This document shows, piece after piece, positions 52,917-61,744 of a stretch of DNA of 64,000 bases (positions are counted from its first letter, which is position 1; each line of letters starts with the position of its first letter). The stretch lies in contig JBOFMT010000104.1 of the NCBI GenBank assembly GCA_051658525.1, positions 1 through 64,000 of the forward strand, in the 5' to 3' direction. Source of the DNA: JBOFMT01 sp051658525. GTDB lineage: Bacteria > Bacillota_I > Bacilli_A > Erysipelotrichales > Erysipelotrichaceae. The position numbers and the translations under genes are program-made. The notes under the pieces are model-generated. The model saw only the letters and a program-made list of their open reading frames with translations, did no database searches and was not told where the DNA came from.

Positions 52917-53030
52917 ATGTTTCCACTTCCCCTCATCGTACAACAAGGAATCTCAGGTTACATCAAAATACAAGGCAATCGCTTTGATATTTTTAATACC
53001 CAACATCCCGACGCCACGTCCCCACGTTGA
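52917..53030 (+). CDS. 37-codon ORF, possible remnant
   Basis: ATG at 52917 lies seven bases after AGGAGG in the terminator arm. It reads M-F-P-L-P-L-I-V-Q-Q-G-I-S-G-Y and ends ...A-T-S-P-R. One base shift near its end opens a frame H-V-D-K-A-Y-L-V-P-W-S-S-L-T that also stops soon, so this may be a broken gene rather than a peptide. No family recognised. The remaining gap to 53236 shows only an A/T-rich spacer and nothing else that I can name. Confidence 0.3.
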   Translation: MFPLPLIVQQGISGYIKIQGNRFDIFNTQHPDATSPR

Positions 53031-53236
53031 TAAAGCTTACCTTGTCCCATGGAGTTCATTGACCGTTTGTTCTTAACTCAACCCTCGTGCTTCTTTTTGT
53101 ACTTCGCATTTTGTACCAAACCCATAACAACTCCTCACTCCAATAACAACATTGATTGTTAGCTTCTTATCTACGCTAGCAAAGCGCTTGCTTGCATCAA
53201 GAAAAAAGCTTATTTCATAAGGAAATAAGCAATGGA

Positions 53237-53638
53237 TTAAAAGCGATAGTTTCTTGGTGGATTTCCTGAGAAATCAGAAATGGTTGCACTTGCTTGATCA
53301 ATATAAAATACAGTAAAAATTGGATTGTTTGCACTACCATATTGTGAGGCAACGATTGGATTTTCCATACACGCTTGTTTGATCGCTACATTATCTTCAA
53401 ACACAGCAACACCATCCATACGTAACCAAGCATAAGCTGGACTGGATACACATAGAGAAAACTTTGGATTTGCTTGTAACTCTTGGTAAACTTGTTTGGT
53501 TGTATTCGTACAAAACCACAGTTTTCCCCCTTGCTCTAATGAGAACATAAACGGGCGTACTTGAGGAGCACCATCCAACCCTTGTGTTGCTAAATACTGA
53601 ACAGGATTATCTTGTAAAAACGAAACGACTTCTTGCAT
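53237..53638 (-). CDS. pyridoxamine 5'-phosphate oxidase-like flavoprotein
   Basis: 133 residues, small FMN-binding split barrel of the PNPOx-like group (Y-L-A-T-Q-G-L-D-G-A-P-Q-V-R-P-F, L-W-F-C-T-N-T-T-K, W-L-R-M-D-G). Not a full PdxH. Such proteins bind FMN or F420-like cofactors and reduce various substrates. GGAGGGTG precedes the ATG. Two TTGTAA-N9-TTACAA sites sit just upstream, so the Rrf2 regulator likely controls it. Confidence 0.85.
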   Translation of the reverse strand: MQEVVSFLQDNPVQYLATQGLDGAPQVRPFMFSLEQGGKLWFCTNTTKQVYQELQANPKFSLCVSSPAYAWLRMDGVAVFEDNVAIKQACMENPIVASQYGSANNPIFTVFYIDQASATISDFSGNPPRNYRF

Positions 53639-53659
53639 ATAAACACCCTCCTTTTTGTG

Positions 53660-53680
53660 TTGTAACTACAACGATTACAA
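53660..53680. promoter_or_regulatory. Rrf2 operator 1
   Basis: TTGTAA-N9-TTACAA upstream of the PNPOx-like gene. First of three identical-format 21-bp sites. Confidence 0.75.
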
Positions 53681-53701
53681 CAACAGTATAACACCTTCTT
53701 A

Positions 53702-53722
53702 TTGTAACTTCAACAGTTACAA
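53702..53722. promoter_or_regulatory. Rrf2 operator 2
   Basis: TTGTAA-N9-TTACAA, 42 bases (four helical turns) from operator 1, so two proteins would bind the same DNA face. Confidence 0.75.
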
Positions 53723-53732
53723 CACTAAAAGT

Positions 53733-53760
53733 AAAAAAAACACGAATCAATCGTGTTTTT
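53733..53760. terminator. terminator of the Rrf2 gene
   Basis: ACACGA, short loop, TCGTGT with A8 on one side and T5 on the other; overlaps the last codons. Confidence 0.75.
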
Positions 53761-54190
53761 GCATTAGGATGTTATCTGCATCCGCAACCACATCGGCTAA
53801 GGTAACATTTGCAAGTTGTGCTTCCATTGCTTGTTGTGCTGCAATTAGATGTCGATCCAATACTTGGTGAATATTAGCACCGATTGGACATGCTGGATTC
53901 GGGTGTTCGTGAAAGGAAAAAAGTTCTTGTGCTTCCTGCCCTGCCACCGCACGATAAACACTTAGCAAATCAATTTGGTCAGACTCTATTGCTAGACATG
54001 CACCACCACTTCCTCGCTGTACTCTTACAAGACCATGCGTTTTCAGTTGTGCCAAGATTTTACGAATAATAACTGGATTTACATTTACACTACCCGCTAA
54101 AAATTCACTCGTTATTTTATGTTCTGCTTGAAAATATTCTATTGCTGTTAACATATGTACAGCAATACTAAAGCGACTGGATATTTGCAT
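53747..54190 (-). CDS. Rrf2-family regulator
   Basis: 147 residues. Rrf2 winged helix: S-S-R-F-S-I-A-V-H-M-L-T, then I-T-S-E-F-L-A-G-S-V-N-V-N-P-V-I-I-R-K-I-L-A-Q-L and wing V-Q-R-G-S-G-G-A. Only two cysteines (G-A-C-L-A and P-A-C-P-I-G), not the three of IscR/NsrR cluster binders, so it may sense through thiols or small ligands instead (YwnA-like). ATG 54190 follows GGAGGTAAC. Operators in front of itself and of the PNPOx-like gene show a two-gene regulon with autocontrol. Confidence 0.88.
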   Translation of the reverse strand: MQISSRFSIAVHMLTAIEYFQAEHKITSEFLAGSVNVNPVIIRKILAQLKTHGLVRVQRGSGGACLAIESDQIDLLSVYRAVAGQEAQELFSFHEHPNPACPIGANIHQVLDRHLIAAQQAMEAQLANVTLADVVADADNILMQKHD

Positions 54191-54229
54191 AGTTACCTCC
54201 ATACTACTTGTTAGTATAGGTTTTTCACA

Positions 54230-54250
54230 TTGTAATGTCAATCATTACAA
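54230..54250. promoter_or_regulatory. Rrf2 operator 3
   Basis: TTGTAA-N9-TTACAA upstream of the Rrf2 gene. Confidence 0.75.
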
Positions 54251-54252
54251 CT

Positions 54253-54280
54253 TAAAAAGCTCACCCTAAAGTGAGTTTTT
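54253..54280 (-). terminator. terminator of the alpha-glucoside PTS operon
   Basis: CTCAC, TTTAG, GTGAG with a short T run on the minus strand after the EIIA gene. Confidence 0.65.
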
Positions 54281-54282
54281 AA

Positions 54283-54747
54283 TTATTGATAAAATTTTAC
54301 AACGTCGTTTTGTTTCGCATCCACGTTTTGTTGTTTAATTTCACATTGTAACCCTGAAACATTTATGAAAATTACCTCAATTGAAGGAACTTTCGTATAA
54401 ATACTAGGGAAATCAACTTCCATTATTTTTTCACCACAACGAATCTTTTGATGTTCTTCAATGAATAGTGTAAACCCTTCTCCCTGAAGAGCTACCGTAT
54501 CAACACCGACATGTAAAATATATTCATTCCCCTCTGTATCTCTTAACCCAATTGCATGCTTGGTTGGAAAAACCATGCCAATTTCACAATCAAATGGTGC
54601 ATAAAGCTCATTTTGTTTGGGATGCAAGATAAATCCTTGCCCCATCGTTGCAAAAGCGGCATCACTGCAAGCGGATAATGGCAACATTTCTCCGCTTGTA
54701 AGTGCACTATGACCTAGTTTTTCCTTCTTTTTTAGAAATCCAAACAT
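54283..54747 (-). CDS. PTS EIIA, glucose type
   Basis: 154 residues, Crr-type EIIA. The phospho-acceptor His lies in Y-I-L-H-V-G-V-D-T-V and the second active-site His in P-T-K-H-A-I-G-L-R. It passes phosphate from HPr to the EIIB domain of the co-transcribed EIICB. The start directly follows the GH4 stop. An independent EIIA of this type next to a IICB is common for maltose/alpha-glucoside systems. Confidence 0.93.
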   Translation of the reverse strand: MFGFLKKKEKLGHSALTSGEMLPLSACSDAAFATMGQGFILHPKQNELYAPFDCEIGMVFPTKHAIGLRDTEGNEYILHVGVDTVALQGEGFTLFIEEHQKIRCGEKIMEVDFPSIYTKVPSIEVIFINVSGLQCEIKQQNVDAKQNDVVKFYQ

Positions 54748-56079
54748 TTACTTCAACTCTGGCCAATACCCTTTATTGGCAATAATATAATCTTGCAACA
54801 ACGCTTCAGCAGTTTGCGTATCATTTACACAACGATTTAACACAAGTGCTTGTTTCGCATATTTATAACTTCCCTGCAAACATGCATCTACAGTTAATTT
54901 TTCATATGCATATTGCGTTTCCAACAACCCTTTTTGGAAGGCTGGTATTTCACCCACATGCAGTGGTTCTACACCATTTGCACCTAATCGGCAAGGAACC
55001 TCAACCATAGCTCCTTCTGAGAAGTTGCTTACAATCCCTTTATTTTCCGTCATAATTAAGAAAATATTGTTTTCATTATTACAAATTGATGTCGCTAGAT
55101 CTACAATATAAGCTGAATGCGGTGTATGCACCGGTTTCAATTCATATGCTGTACCCTTTAGTTTACCGTTAGCAACCGCTTGTTTCAACATCTCAAATTC
55201 TCTTTGCTCTTTGCCATCCATTACTTCATTGGCACGCGTATAGTTTGGATCTTCCTTTGATACAATATACTTTGGATACAGGTAGTATTGTAGATACGTA
55301 TTTGGAAGGTAATCTTCATAATCGTTAATCATTGTACTTAAGAACCCAAACGTTTCAACCCAGCTTTTATCCGTGTGTTGTTCATCTGCAAATTCCATAG
55401 GCGTTTTTAAGATTTCACGCACCTTTGGAAGCATATCCTCACCCGTTACTTTATCAAACAAATTCGTAAACCAACCATAGTGGTTTAGACCAAAATAACG
55501 AACATCTAGATCACTTGGTTGTTTACCAATCACATGAGCATAGAAATTAGTAATTGCAATTGGCATATCACAAATATTGATAATTCGATGATCATCCTTA
55601 AATACACGCTTGGTTGCTTCCGCAACAATAGCCGCTGGATTAGAATAATTAATAATCCAAGCTTCTGGTGCGTGTTCACGAATTTTAGTAATAATGTCAA
55701 TCATAGCTGGAATACTACGCATGCCATACGCAAATCCACCAGGCCCACACGTTTCTTGACCAACACAACCGTGACGTAAGGCAATCTTTTCATCTTGTTC
55801 ACGCAACGTTAAGCGACCTGGACGAATTTGAACAAAAGCAAAGTCGATATCAGGATAAGCCTCTTCCGGGTTTGTTGTATACACAACCTCACAGCCTTCA
55901 TAATATTCTTTACATAATAGTTTCGTATACTCACCAACAACTGCTAAACGCTCTGGCTCTACATCAAATAATACTATTTTTTCTAATGGGAAGCGCTCTT
56001 TATTCTCTACTAACATTCTTAAAATACCTGAGCTATAACGAGACCCTGCTCCAATCAAACAAATTTTATACTTTTTCAC
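54748..56079 (-). CDS. 6-phospho-alpha-glucosidase, GH4
   Basis: 443 residues. NAD+ binding at the N-terminus (I-G-A-G-S-R-Y-S-S-G), the GH4 metal-site region C-G-P-G-G-F-A-Y-G-M-R-S-I-P and N-Y-S-N-P-A-A-I-V. GH4 enzymes need NAD+ and Mn2+ and split 6-phospho-alpha- or beta-glucosides. C-G-P-G-G rather than C-x-x-P fits the MalH/AglB alpha type, but the linkage is inferred from the MalX-like PTS. Starts with GTG after AGGAGGAG. Confidence 0.9.
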   Translation of the reverse strand: MKKYKICLIGAGSRYSSGILRMLVENKERFPLEKIVLFDVEPERLAVVGEYTKLLCKEYYEGCEVVYTTNPEEAYPDIDFAFVQIRPGRLTLREQDEKIALRHGCVGQETCGPGGFAYGMRSIPAMIDIITKIREHAPEAWIINYSNPAAIVAEATKRVFKDDHRIINICDMPIAITNFYAHVIGKQPSDLDVRYFGLNHYGWFTNLFDKVTGEDMLPKVREILKTPMEFADEQHTDKSWVETFGFLSTMINDYEDYLPNTYLQYYLYPKYIVSKEDPNYTRANEVMDGKEQREFEMLKQAVANGKLKGTAYELKPVHTPHSAYIVDLATSICNNENNIFLIMTENKGIVSNFSEGAMVEVPCRLGANGVEPLHVGEIPAFQKGLLETQYAYEKLTVDACLQGSYKYAKQALVLNRCVNDTQTAEALLQDYIIANKGYWPELK

Positions 56080-56081
56080 CG

Positions 56082-57605
56082 TTATTCTCCTCCTGTAATC
56101 TTAACAACGCGATCTTTTACATCGCCAACTTTCATCCCAATAATGATCTGAATATTATTATTTTTCTTTACGATACCTGAATTTGGAAATTCATTGATTT
56201 TAGCATCGTTAATTTTATTTACATCCAATACCTCAACTCGTAATCTAGTAAAGCAGTTTGTAACACTCACAATATTTTCAACCCCACCTAAACCATCAAC
56301 AATACATTGCACGTCACTTGTTTCTTGACTCACACTTGGCGTCGTTTGTACACTATCTACATTTTCTTCTTGATCTGCAATGGTTCTTAACTTCAATTTT
56401 ACTATCAAGAACTTAAACGTGTAATACCACACTGGAATTGATAATAACCCAACTCCAAACGTGATATAAGCTTTGGTTAACCCCATTGGAATTGAGAATA
56501 GCGTAGGCAATACTTTCAACAATCCCCCTGTCATTGCTAAACGAGATCCAAGCGCAAAGATAATCACTTGGAACAATCCATCTAATACCGAGTATGCAAG
56601 CCATAAGACAGGTGAAATAAATGCAAAGGTAAACTCTAGCGGCTCAGTAATACCAGCCATTAAAGCAACCATCAACAACGGAATTAAAATTGCTTTAACA
56701 CGTTTTTTATGTTCCGGTTTTGCAGTATTGATGAAGGCCATTGTTACCCCAATCGAACCAAACGTTTTTGCGAAACCAAACATCATATACTTTACTGATT
56801 CACTCAAAGCTGTAATATTTGCTAAATCACCCATTTCTGATAACAAAATGTTAGAAGCTCCATAAACCATTTCTCCACCGATTTGTACTGCTCCACCAAC
56901 CGATGTGAACATAAATGGCATATAAATCAAGTGATGCATTCCTGTTGGAATTAAGAAACGATTTAAAAATCCATAGGTAAATAATCCAAAGTTACCAGAC
57001 TCATTGATAAAGTTTCCTAATGCCAAAATACCATTGTTAACAATTGGCCAAACTTCACCAAATAAGATAGCCAACCCAATATTGATTAGAATCAACAAGA
57101 ATAATACAAATCGTGATCCTCCATAAACACTAACAACATCCGGAAATTTTGTATCACAATACTTGTTAAATACTACACCTGTCACAACACCGATAATAAT
57201 ACCGATAAATACACCCATATCAACAACTTGAAACCCTAGTAAGATTGCTTGACCACTACCGGCAAGTGAACCTTCAACTAGTTTCCCCATCATTGCTAAA
57301 TACATATTATTTGCTGATAAGAATAAAATAAAACTCATAACCGCTAGTAGTGCAGCTTCGGTTTTTTTCTTTCTCGACAAACCTACAGCAATACCAACAC
57401 AAAAAATAAGTGGTAATTGCGTAATTCCAATTTCATACATCAAACCATAGAATACCCCTCCAATGGCTTGTAGTATAGTAGGCATCCCATCCATCGACAA
57501 GATGATACCTAAACTTAAAATCAATCCTGTTACAGACATAAACATTACTGGCAGCACTACCGTTTGTGAAAACTTTTGTGTTGCATCATATAATTTCTTT
57601 TTCAT
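56082..57605 (-). CDS. PTS EIICB, maltose/alpha-glucoside type
   Basis: 507 residues. EIIC domain first (about 1-400, ten helices, with G-A-S-N-I-L-L-S-E-M and T-E-P-L-E-F-T-F), then EIIB with phospho-Cys in V-T-N-C-F-T-R-L-R near 446. This is the MalX-like order. It takes up and phosphorylates an alpha-glucoside; EIIA is coded third in the operon. GAGGAGATG precedes the ATG. Confidence 0.93.
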   Translation of the reverse strand: MKKKLYDATQKFSQTVVLPVMFMSVTGLILSLGIILSMDGMPTILQAIGGVFYGLMYEIGITQLPLIFCVGIAVGLSRKKKTEAALLAVMSFILFLSANNMYLAMMGKLVEGSLAGSGQAILLGFQVVDMGVFIGIIIGVVTGVVFNKYCDTKFPDVVSVYGGSRFVLFLLILINIGLAILFGEVWPIVNNGILALGNFINESGNFGLFTYGFLNRFLIPTGMHHLIYMPFMFTSVGGAVQIGGEMVYGASNILLSEMGDLANITALSESVKYMMFGFAKTFGSIGVTMAFINTAKPEHKKRVKAILIPLLMVALMAGITEPLEFTFAFISPVLWLAYSVLDGLFQVIIFALGSRLAMTGGLLKVLPTLFSIPMGLTKAYITFGVGLLSIPVWYYTFKFLIVKLKLRTIADQEENVDSVQTTPSVSQETSDVQCIVDGLGGVENIVSVTNCFTRLRVEVLDVNKINDAKINEFPNSGIVKKNNNIQIIIGMKVGDVKDRVVKITGGE

Positions 57606-57634
57606 ATTTTCATCTCCTCTATTCCTTACTTCTC

Positions 57635-57684
57635 ATTATAGTGATACTGATTTTTGATACAATAGGTTTCCAGGTTTTGGAAAC
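57635..57684 (-). promoter_or_regulatory. promoter and RpiR operator of the alpha-glucoside PTS operon
   Basis: TTGTAT (57657-57662), 16 bases, TATAAT (57635-57640) on the minus strand. The palindrome GTTTCC-N7-GGAAAC (57666-57684) lies just upstream of -35, a position suited to activation or repression by the RpiR proteins coded upstream. Confidence 0.65.
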
Positions 57685-57701
57685 TTATACACCGCTTCAT
57701 A

Positions 57702-57731
57702 AAAAAAAACACCGCCCAGTACTGGATGATG
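57702..57731 (-). terminator. terminator after the RpiR pair
   Basis: An imperfect stem around CCAGTACTGG, with T9 on the minus strand. Confidence 0.65.
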
Positions 57732-58391
57732 TTAATAGTTTGCAACAATATACTCGAATAGCATCATGACACGAGCTGTGAATAAGTTTGGACGGTATTC
57801 ATTTAAACTCGACTTCTCACGCGCAACTTCTAGCACAATATCACTGAGCCTTGCAGTTGCTCCATCTTTATTCGAAGTAATATTGATGATTGTATATCCT
57901 TGTTGTTTTGCAAGTTGAATCTGTTTAATTAAAAAAAGGTTATTTCCACTCTCACTCAACACAAACATCAGACCTTGTGGTTGACTCATAACAGGATTCA
58001 TCGCATTATCCAAAACCAAATGGCCTTGTTCTTGTAATTTTTGTGTTAAATACATCGCTGCACAATCACAACTCCCAAGTGATGTAACTAACATTTGATG
58101 CCCCTTATTTTGTTGCAACAAATCAAGTAGCATCGATGCAAAGGTTTTGACTTTCGCTTCACCCTCACCTATTTGAAACGTATGTTGTGTTTGCATTTTA
58201 CCAAGTTGAGAAGATGCATAATACATTTCACTAAAACCAGAATATCCTAATTTTTTTGCTAATTTCATCACTAAGCTTGCCGATACGTGGCATTCGTTAG
58301 CTACTTCCTTTACTGTGATGCGCTTTTCCTGTTTTGCACTTAGTATAATGCAATCAAAAATCAACCGTTCTTTTTCACTTAAACTATGCAT
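57732..58391 (-). CDS. RpiR-family regulator, second of two
   Basis: 219 residues. HTH region with V-K-E-V-A-N-E-C-H-V-S-A-S-L-V-M-K-L-A-K-K-L-G-Y-S-G-F-S-E-M (about 25-60), then a SIS-like domain (S-L-G-S-C-D-C near 105, V-L-S-E-S-G-N-N near 150). It is shorter than the usual 280 residues. AGGAG with a 7-base spacer starts it inside the last codons of its neighbour. It probably senses a sugar phosphate and controls the PTS operon downstream. Confidence 0.87.
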   Translation of the reverse strand: MHSLSEKERLIFDCIILSAKQEKRITVKEVANECHVSASLVMKLAKKLGYSGFSEMYYASSQLGKMQTQHTFQIGEGEAKVKTFASMLLDLLQQNKGHQMLVTSLGSCDCAAMYLTQKLQEQGHLVLDNAMNPVMSQPQGLMFVLSESGNNLFLIKQIQLAKQQGYTIINITSNKDGATARLSDIVLEVAREKSSLNEYRPNLFTARVMMLFEYIVANY

Positions 58392-59058
58392 ATGTTCGCT
58401 CCTCATATAACGCTTTCGCATAAGCTGCTAACACATATTCAAAGAGCACTAGGATATCTGAGCGAAAGAAATCATAGGCCTTGTGTTTACGAAAAATAAC
58501 ATTAAAGTGAACAAGGAGCGAATCAAAAGCAAAATCATTGGAGAATACGATAATATTAAACCCCTTCTCCTTGGCATTTCGTATGACATCCATCATATAT
58601 TGACGATCGGATTCTTCAACCAAAAACAAAGCAATCCCTTTATCTTTTCTAGGCGTTTTAATCATATCAAAATCATAGGTACCTGTTGCAAAGACATCAA
58701 AGTAACAGAGTTTTCGCGTGATATATTGATTCACGCACATATTATTTTTACTTGATATTACAATATTCTTCGCATCTTTATAATAATAAAACAAGTCAGC
58801 TAACGCTTGTACGTATTGTGTCATTTGGTTACTTGGATCTTGTAATGCAAGATTATTTACTTCTACTGTCGTTTTCGGTTTAAGCTTATATTGCATCTCA
58901 GTATATCCTCGATACCCTAATTTTTTGGACAATTTCACAATCATACTTTTAGAAACAAAGCATTGTTGTGCAAGTTCATCTACGGTCAATTTTTGATTTG
59001 CTTCCATGCTCACTAAAACCTGTTTGAGAATATCTTGTTCAATTTTCGTTAGTTTCAT
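58384..59058 (-). CDS. RpiR-family regulator, first of two
   Basis: 224 residues. HTH with L-A-Q-Q-C-F-V-S-K-S-M-I-V-K-L-S-K-K-L-G-Y-R-G-Y-T-E-M, clearly paralogous to the next gene, but the SIS-like half is divergent (I-V-I-S-S-K-N-N-M near 112, V-E-E-S-D). The start at 59058 follows GGGGGTGG; an upstream frame of 35 codons has no ribosome site. The two stops/starts overlap by eight bases, so the proteins are made together and may form a heterodimer. Confidence 0.82.
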   Translation of the reverse strand: MKLTKIEQDILKQVLVSMEANQKLTVDELAQQCFVSKSMIVKLSKKLGYRGYTEMQYKLKPKTTVEVNNLALQDPSNQMTQYVQALADLFYYYKDAKNIVISSKNNMCVNQYITRKLCYFDVFATGTYDFDMIKTPRKDKGIALFLVEESDRQYMMDVIRNAKEKGFNIIVFSNDFAFDSLLVHFNVIFRKHKAYDFFRSDILVLFEYVLAAYAKALYEERTYA

Positions 59059-59127
59059 AAACACCACCCCCATAATCCTACTAGCTAGTATAGCACACAA
59101 CATAACAAGCTTCGTTATGAAGTTTAC

Positions 59128-59159
59128 AAAAAAAAGAATGTTCACAAGGAACACTCTTC
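59128..59159 (-). terminator. terminator after yebC
   Basis: AGAGTGTTC, CTTGT, GAACATTCT with T8 on the minus strand. Confidence 0.8.
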
Positions 59160-59164
59160 TCATC

Positions 59165-59881
59165 TTAAAGCTCTACGTTGTGGTAAACGTTTTGTACGTC
59201 GTCGATTTCGTCCAACAAACCAGTTAAACGTTCAAACAACACCAAATCATCACCTTCTAACGTAATATAATCGTTAGCAATCATCGTTTGTTCTAATACA
59301 TCAAATGTGATTTCTCCAAGTTCAGCTTCAATGGCATTTTTCGCATTGTATAAGTCGCTCGGTTCCACATTGACACTCATGATTCCCTCTTCTACTTCAA
59401 CTTCTTTCACGTCAACATCTGCCATGATTAAGATATCCAACATACGGTCTTCATCTTCAAAAGCAAAAGCTAACATTCCTACGCTATCGTATCCGTGTTT
59501 TACACTTCCTTCAACACCCAATTTTGCTTTGGATTTATTGATGGCTGCACGAATATCTGCAATCGTACGATTGGTATTGTCTGTAAGACAATCAACAATC
59601 AAAGTTGCTCCACCGTTGGCAATCAGTTCATATGCAACGCTTGCATAGTTTTCACCCGCTCCACCTTTTGCTTTTTCAATGGCACGTTTGATTACATCTG
59701 CAGGTACTTGATTGGCTTTCGCACGTTCAATGACACGTTTCAATCCTGTATTCATTTCAGGATCCGGTACACCCGCTTTTGCTGCTACATAGATTTCTTT
59801 TCCAAATCTAGAATATACTTTTGCTTTTGCTGCCGCTGTTTTCATCATCGACGCTTTTCTTACTTCAAATGCTCTTCCCAT
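59165..59881 (-). CDS. yebC: YebC/PmpR family regulator or translation factor
   Basis: 238 residues. Begins M-G-R-A-F-E-V-R-K-A-S-M-M-K-T-A-A-A-K-A-K-V-Y-S-R-F-G-K-E-I, and has N-x-x-V-P-A-D-V-I-K-R-A-I-E-K-A-K-G. This is the short-start YebC group; members are reported as DNA-binding regulators and, for YebC2, as factors relieving ribosome stalling at prolines. GAGGTGAAATC precedes the ATG. Confidence 0.93.
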   Translation of the reverse strand: MGRAFEVRKASMMKTAAAKAKVYSRFGKEIYVAAKAGVPDPEMNTGLKRVIERAKANQVPADVIKRAIEKAKGGAGENYASVAYELIANGGATLIVDCLTDNTNRTIADIRAAINKSKAKLGVEGSVKHGYDSVGMLAFAFEDEDRMLDILIMADVDVKEVEVEEGIMSVNVEPSDLYNAKNAIEAELGEITFDVLEQTMIANDYITLEGDDLVLFERLTGLLDEIDDVQNVYHNVEL

Positions 59882-60036
59882 GATTTCACCTCTAATTTAT
59901 CCTATTTAGTATAGCAAATATTTATCGATTTGTAAAAGAGGATTGTTTGCAATCATCTTGTTTTGTATCGTTTTTCCTTACAGTGTAAAATGGTTGCGCT
60001 AACACTTAGAAAAAGCTGTAGTTCTCCCGGTTTTCA

Positions 60037-60065
60037 TTTGCAAAAGCGTTTAGAAAACGGTAAAA
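60037..60065 (+). promoter_or_regulatory. promoter of the ACT/DUF711 genes
   Basis: TTGCAA (60037-60042), 17 bases, TAAAAT (60060-60065), 33 bases before the ACT gene. Confidence 0.6.
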
Positions 60066-60097
60066 TAAAGGCTACTTAAAGAGAGAGAGGACCCAAC

Positions 60098-60367
60098 ATG
60101 AAAGCTGTTGTTAGTGTTTTAGGAAAAGATCAAGTAGGAATCTTAGCAAAGGTTTCTACAGAGTGTGCTAGTGTTAATGCCAATGTATTAGAAGTAAGTC
60201 AAAATATCATGCAAGATATGTTTGCCATGATTATGATGATTGATATTTCAAACTTATCAGAGGACTTCAAAGCGTTTGCTGCGCAAATGGAAGTTTATGG
60301 AGAAGAACATAATTTAAAAATTCACGTGATGCATGAAGATATCTTCAATGCCATGCACCGTATTTAG
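60098..60367 (+). CDS. ACT-domain protein
   Basis: 89 residues, one ACT domain (V-L-G-K-D-Q-V-G-I-L-A-K-V-S-T-E-C-A-S-V-N-A-N-V-L). Homologues are always next to a DUF711 gene, as here. ACT domains bind amino acids or other small effectors and usually work as a regulatory partner. GAGAGGACC precedes the ATG. Nine bases before the next gene. Confidence 0.92.
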   Translation: MKAVVSVLGKDQVGILAKVSTECASVNANVLEVSQNIMQDMFAMIMMIDISNLSEDFKAFAAQMEVYGEEHNLKIHVMHEDIFNAMHRI

Positions 60368-60376
60368 GAGTTCATC

Positions 60377-61735
60377 ATGTTGGAAACAAGCGATATTTTA
60401 GAAACGATCAAAATGATCAATGAAGAAGATTTGGACATTCGTACGATTACCATGGGGATTTCCCTACTGGATTGTGCGGATTCCAATATCGAAAAAAGCT
60501 GTGAAAAAGTCTACAATAAAATTACAAGACTTGCCAAAGATTTAGTAAAAACAGGAAATGATTTAGAACGCGAATATGGAATCCCGGTGATCAACAAACG
60601 TATTAGTGTTACCCCAATTTCCATGTTGGTAGGTGTCAGTGGTGGAGATCCAGTAGCCTATGCCAAAACGCTAGAAGCTTGTGCTCTAGAACTTGGCGTT
60701 GACTTTATCGGTGGTTTTTCTGCCCTAGTACAAAGCGGATTCTCAGCTGGTGATATGGAACTTATCAACGCGATTCCCGAGGCAATGGCACAAACAAACC
60801 ACGTTTGTAGTAGTGTTAATGTTGGAAGCACACGTTCTGGTATTAATATGGACGCCGTTAAAATTATGGGTGAAAAAATTGTAGAAGCTGCAGAACTTAC
60901 CAAAACACGCGAATGTATTGGTGCTGCAAAACTCGTTGTATTCTGTAATGCTGTAGAAGACAATCCATTTATGGCTGGAGCATTCCATGGTGTTGGTCAA
61001 CCAGATGCTGTCATTCATGTCGGTGTTAGTGGACCAGGTGTCGTACGTGCTGCGCTTGCGAAAGCTCCAAAGGATGTTCCAATGCAAGACTTGGCAGAAA
61101 TCATTAAGAAAATTGCCTTTAAAATTACACGTATCGGACAATTAATTGGAACACAAGCGAGTGCTCGTTTGAACGTACCATTCGGTATTGTCGATTTATC
61201 CCTAGCACCAACACCTGCTGTTGGTGATAGTGTTGGTTATATTTTAGAAGAAATGGGACTAGAACAAGTAGGAACCCATGGTACAACTGCATGCCTGGCT
61301 ATGTTAAATGACGCTGTTAAAAAAGGTGGCGTTATGGCAAGTAACAACGTTGGTGGATTATCCGGTGCCTTTATCCCCGTATCGGAAGATGCTGGTATGA
61401 TTGCTGCTGTTCGTGCCGGTGCCCTTAGCATTGATAAATTAGAAGCAATGACTGCCGTATGTAGTGTAGGCTTGGATATGATTGTCCTTCCTGGAACAAC
61501 ACCTGCAACAACCATTGCAGCCATCATTGCCGATGAATGTGCAATCGGTATGGTAAATTCAAAAACAACCGCTGTACGTGCGATTCCAGCAATTGGCGTA
61601 CCAGAAGGAAAAGAATTGGAATTTGGAGGCTTGTTAGGAACTGGTCCTGTGATGCCAATCAATCCAAAAAGTAGCAATACTCTCATCAATCGTGGTGGAC
61701 GTATTCCAGCACCACTACAAAGCTTGAAAAACTAG
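60377..61735 (+). CDS. DUF711 (PFL-like) protein
   Basis: 452 residues, fold related to pyruvate formate-lyase but without its glycyl radical loop. Family blocks: I-R-T-I-T-M-G-I-S-L-L-D-C, N-K-R-I-S-V-T-P-I-S, and the Gly-rich N-V-G-S-T-R-S-G-I-N-M-D-A. The role of the family is unknown, although it is widespread in Bacillota and Archaea. GGAG precedes the ATG. Co-transcribed with the ACT gene. Confidence 0.93.
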   Translation: MLETSDILETIKMINEEDLDIRTITMGISLLDCADSNIEKSCEKVYNKITRLAKDLVKTGNDLEREYGIPVINKRISVTPISMLVGVSGGDPVAYAKTLEACALELGVDFIGGFSALVQSGFSAGDMELINAIPEAMAQTNHVCSSVNVGSTRSGINMDAVKIMGEKIVEAAELTKTRECIGAAKLVVFCNAVEDNPFMAGAFHGVGQPDAVIHVGVSGPGVVRAALAKAPKDVPMQDLAEIIKKIAFKITRIGQLIGTQASARLNVPFGIVDLSLAPTPAVGDSVGYILEEMGLEQVGTHGTTACLAMLNDAVKKGGVMASNNVGGLSGAFIPVSEDAGMIAAVRAGALSIDKLEAMTAVCSVGLDMIVLPGTTPATTIAAIIADECAIGMVNSKTTAVRAIPAIGVPEGKELEFGGLLGTGPVMPINPKSSNTLINRGGRIPAPLQSLKN

Positions 61736-61744
61736 CGGTGTGAT

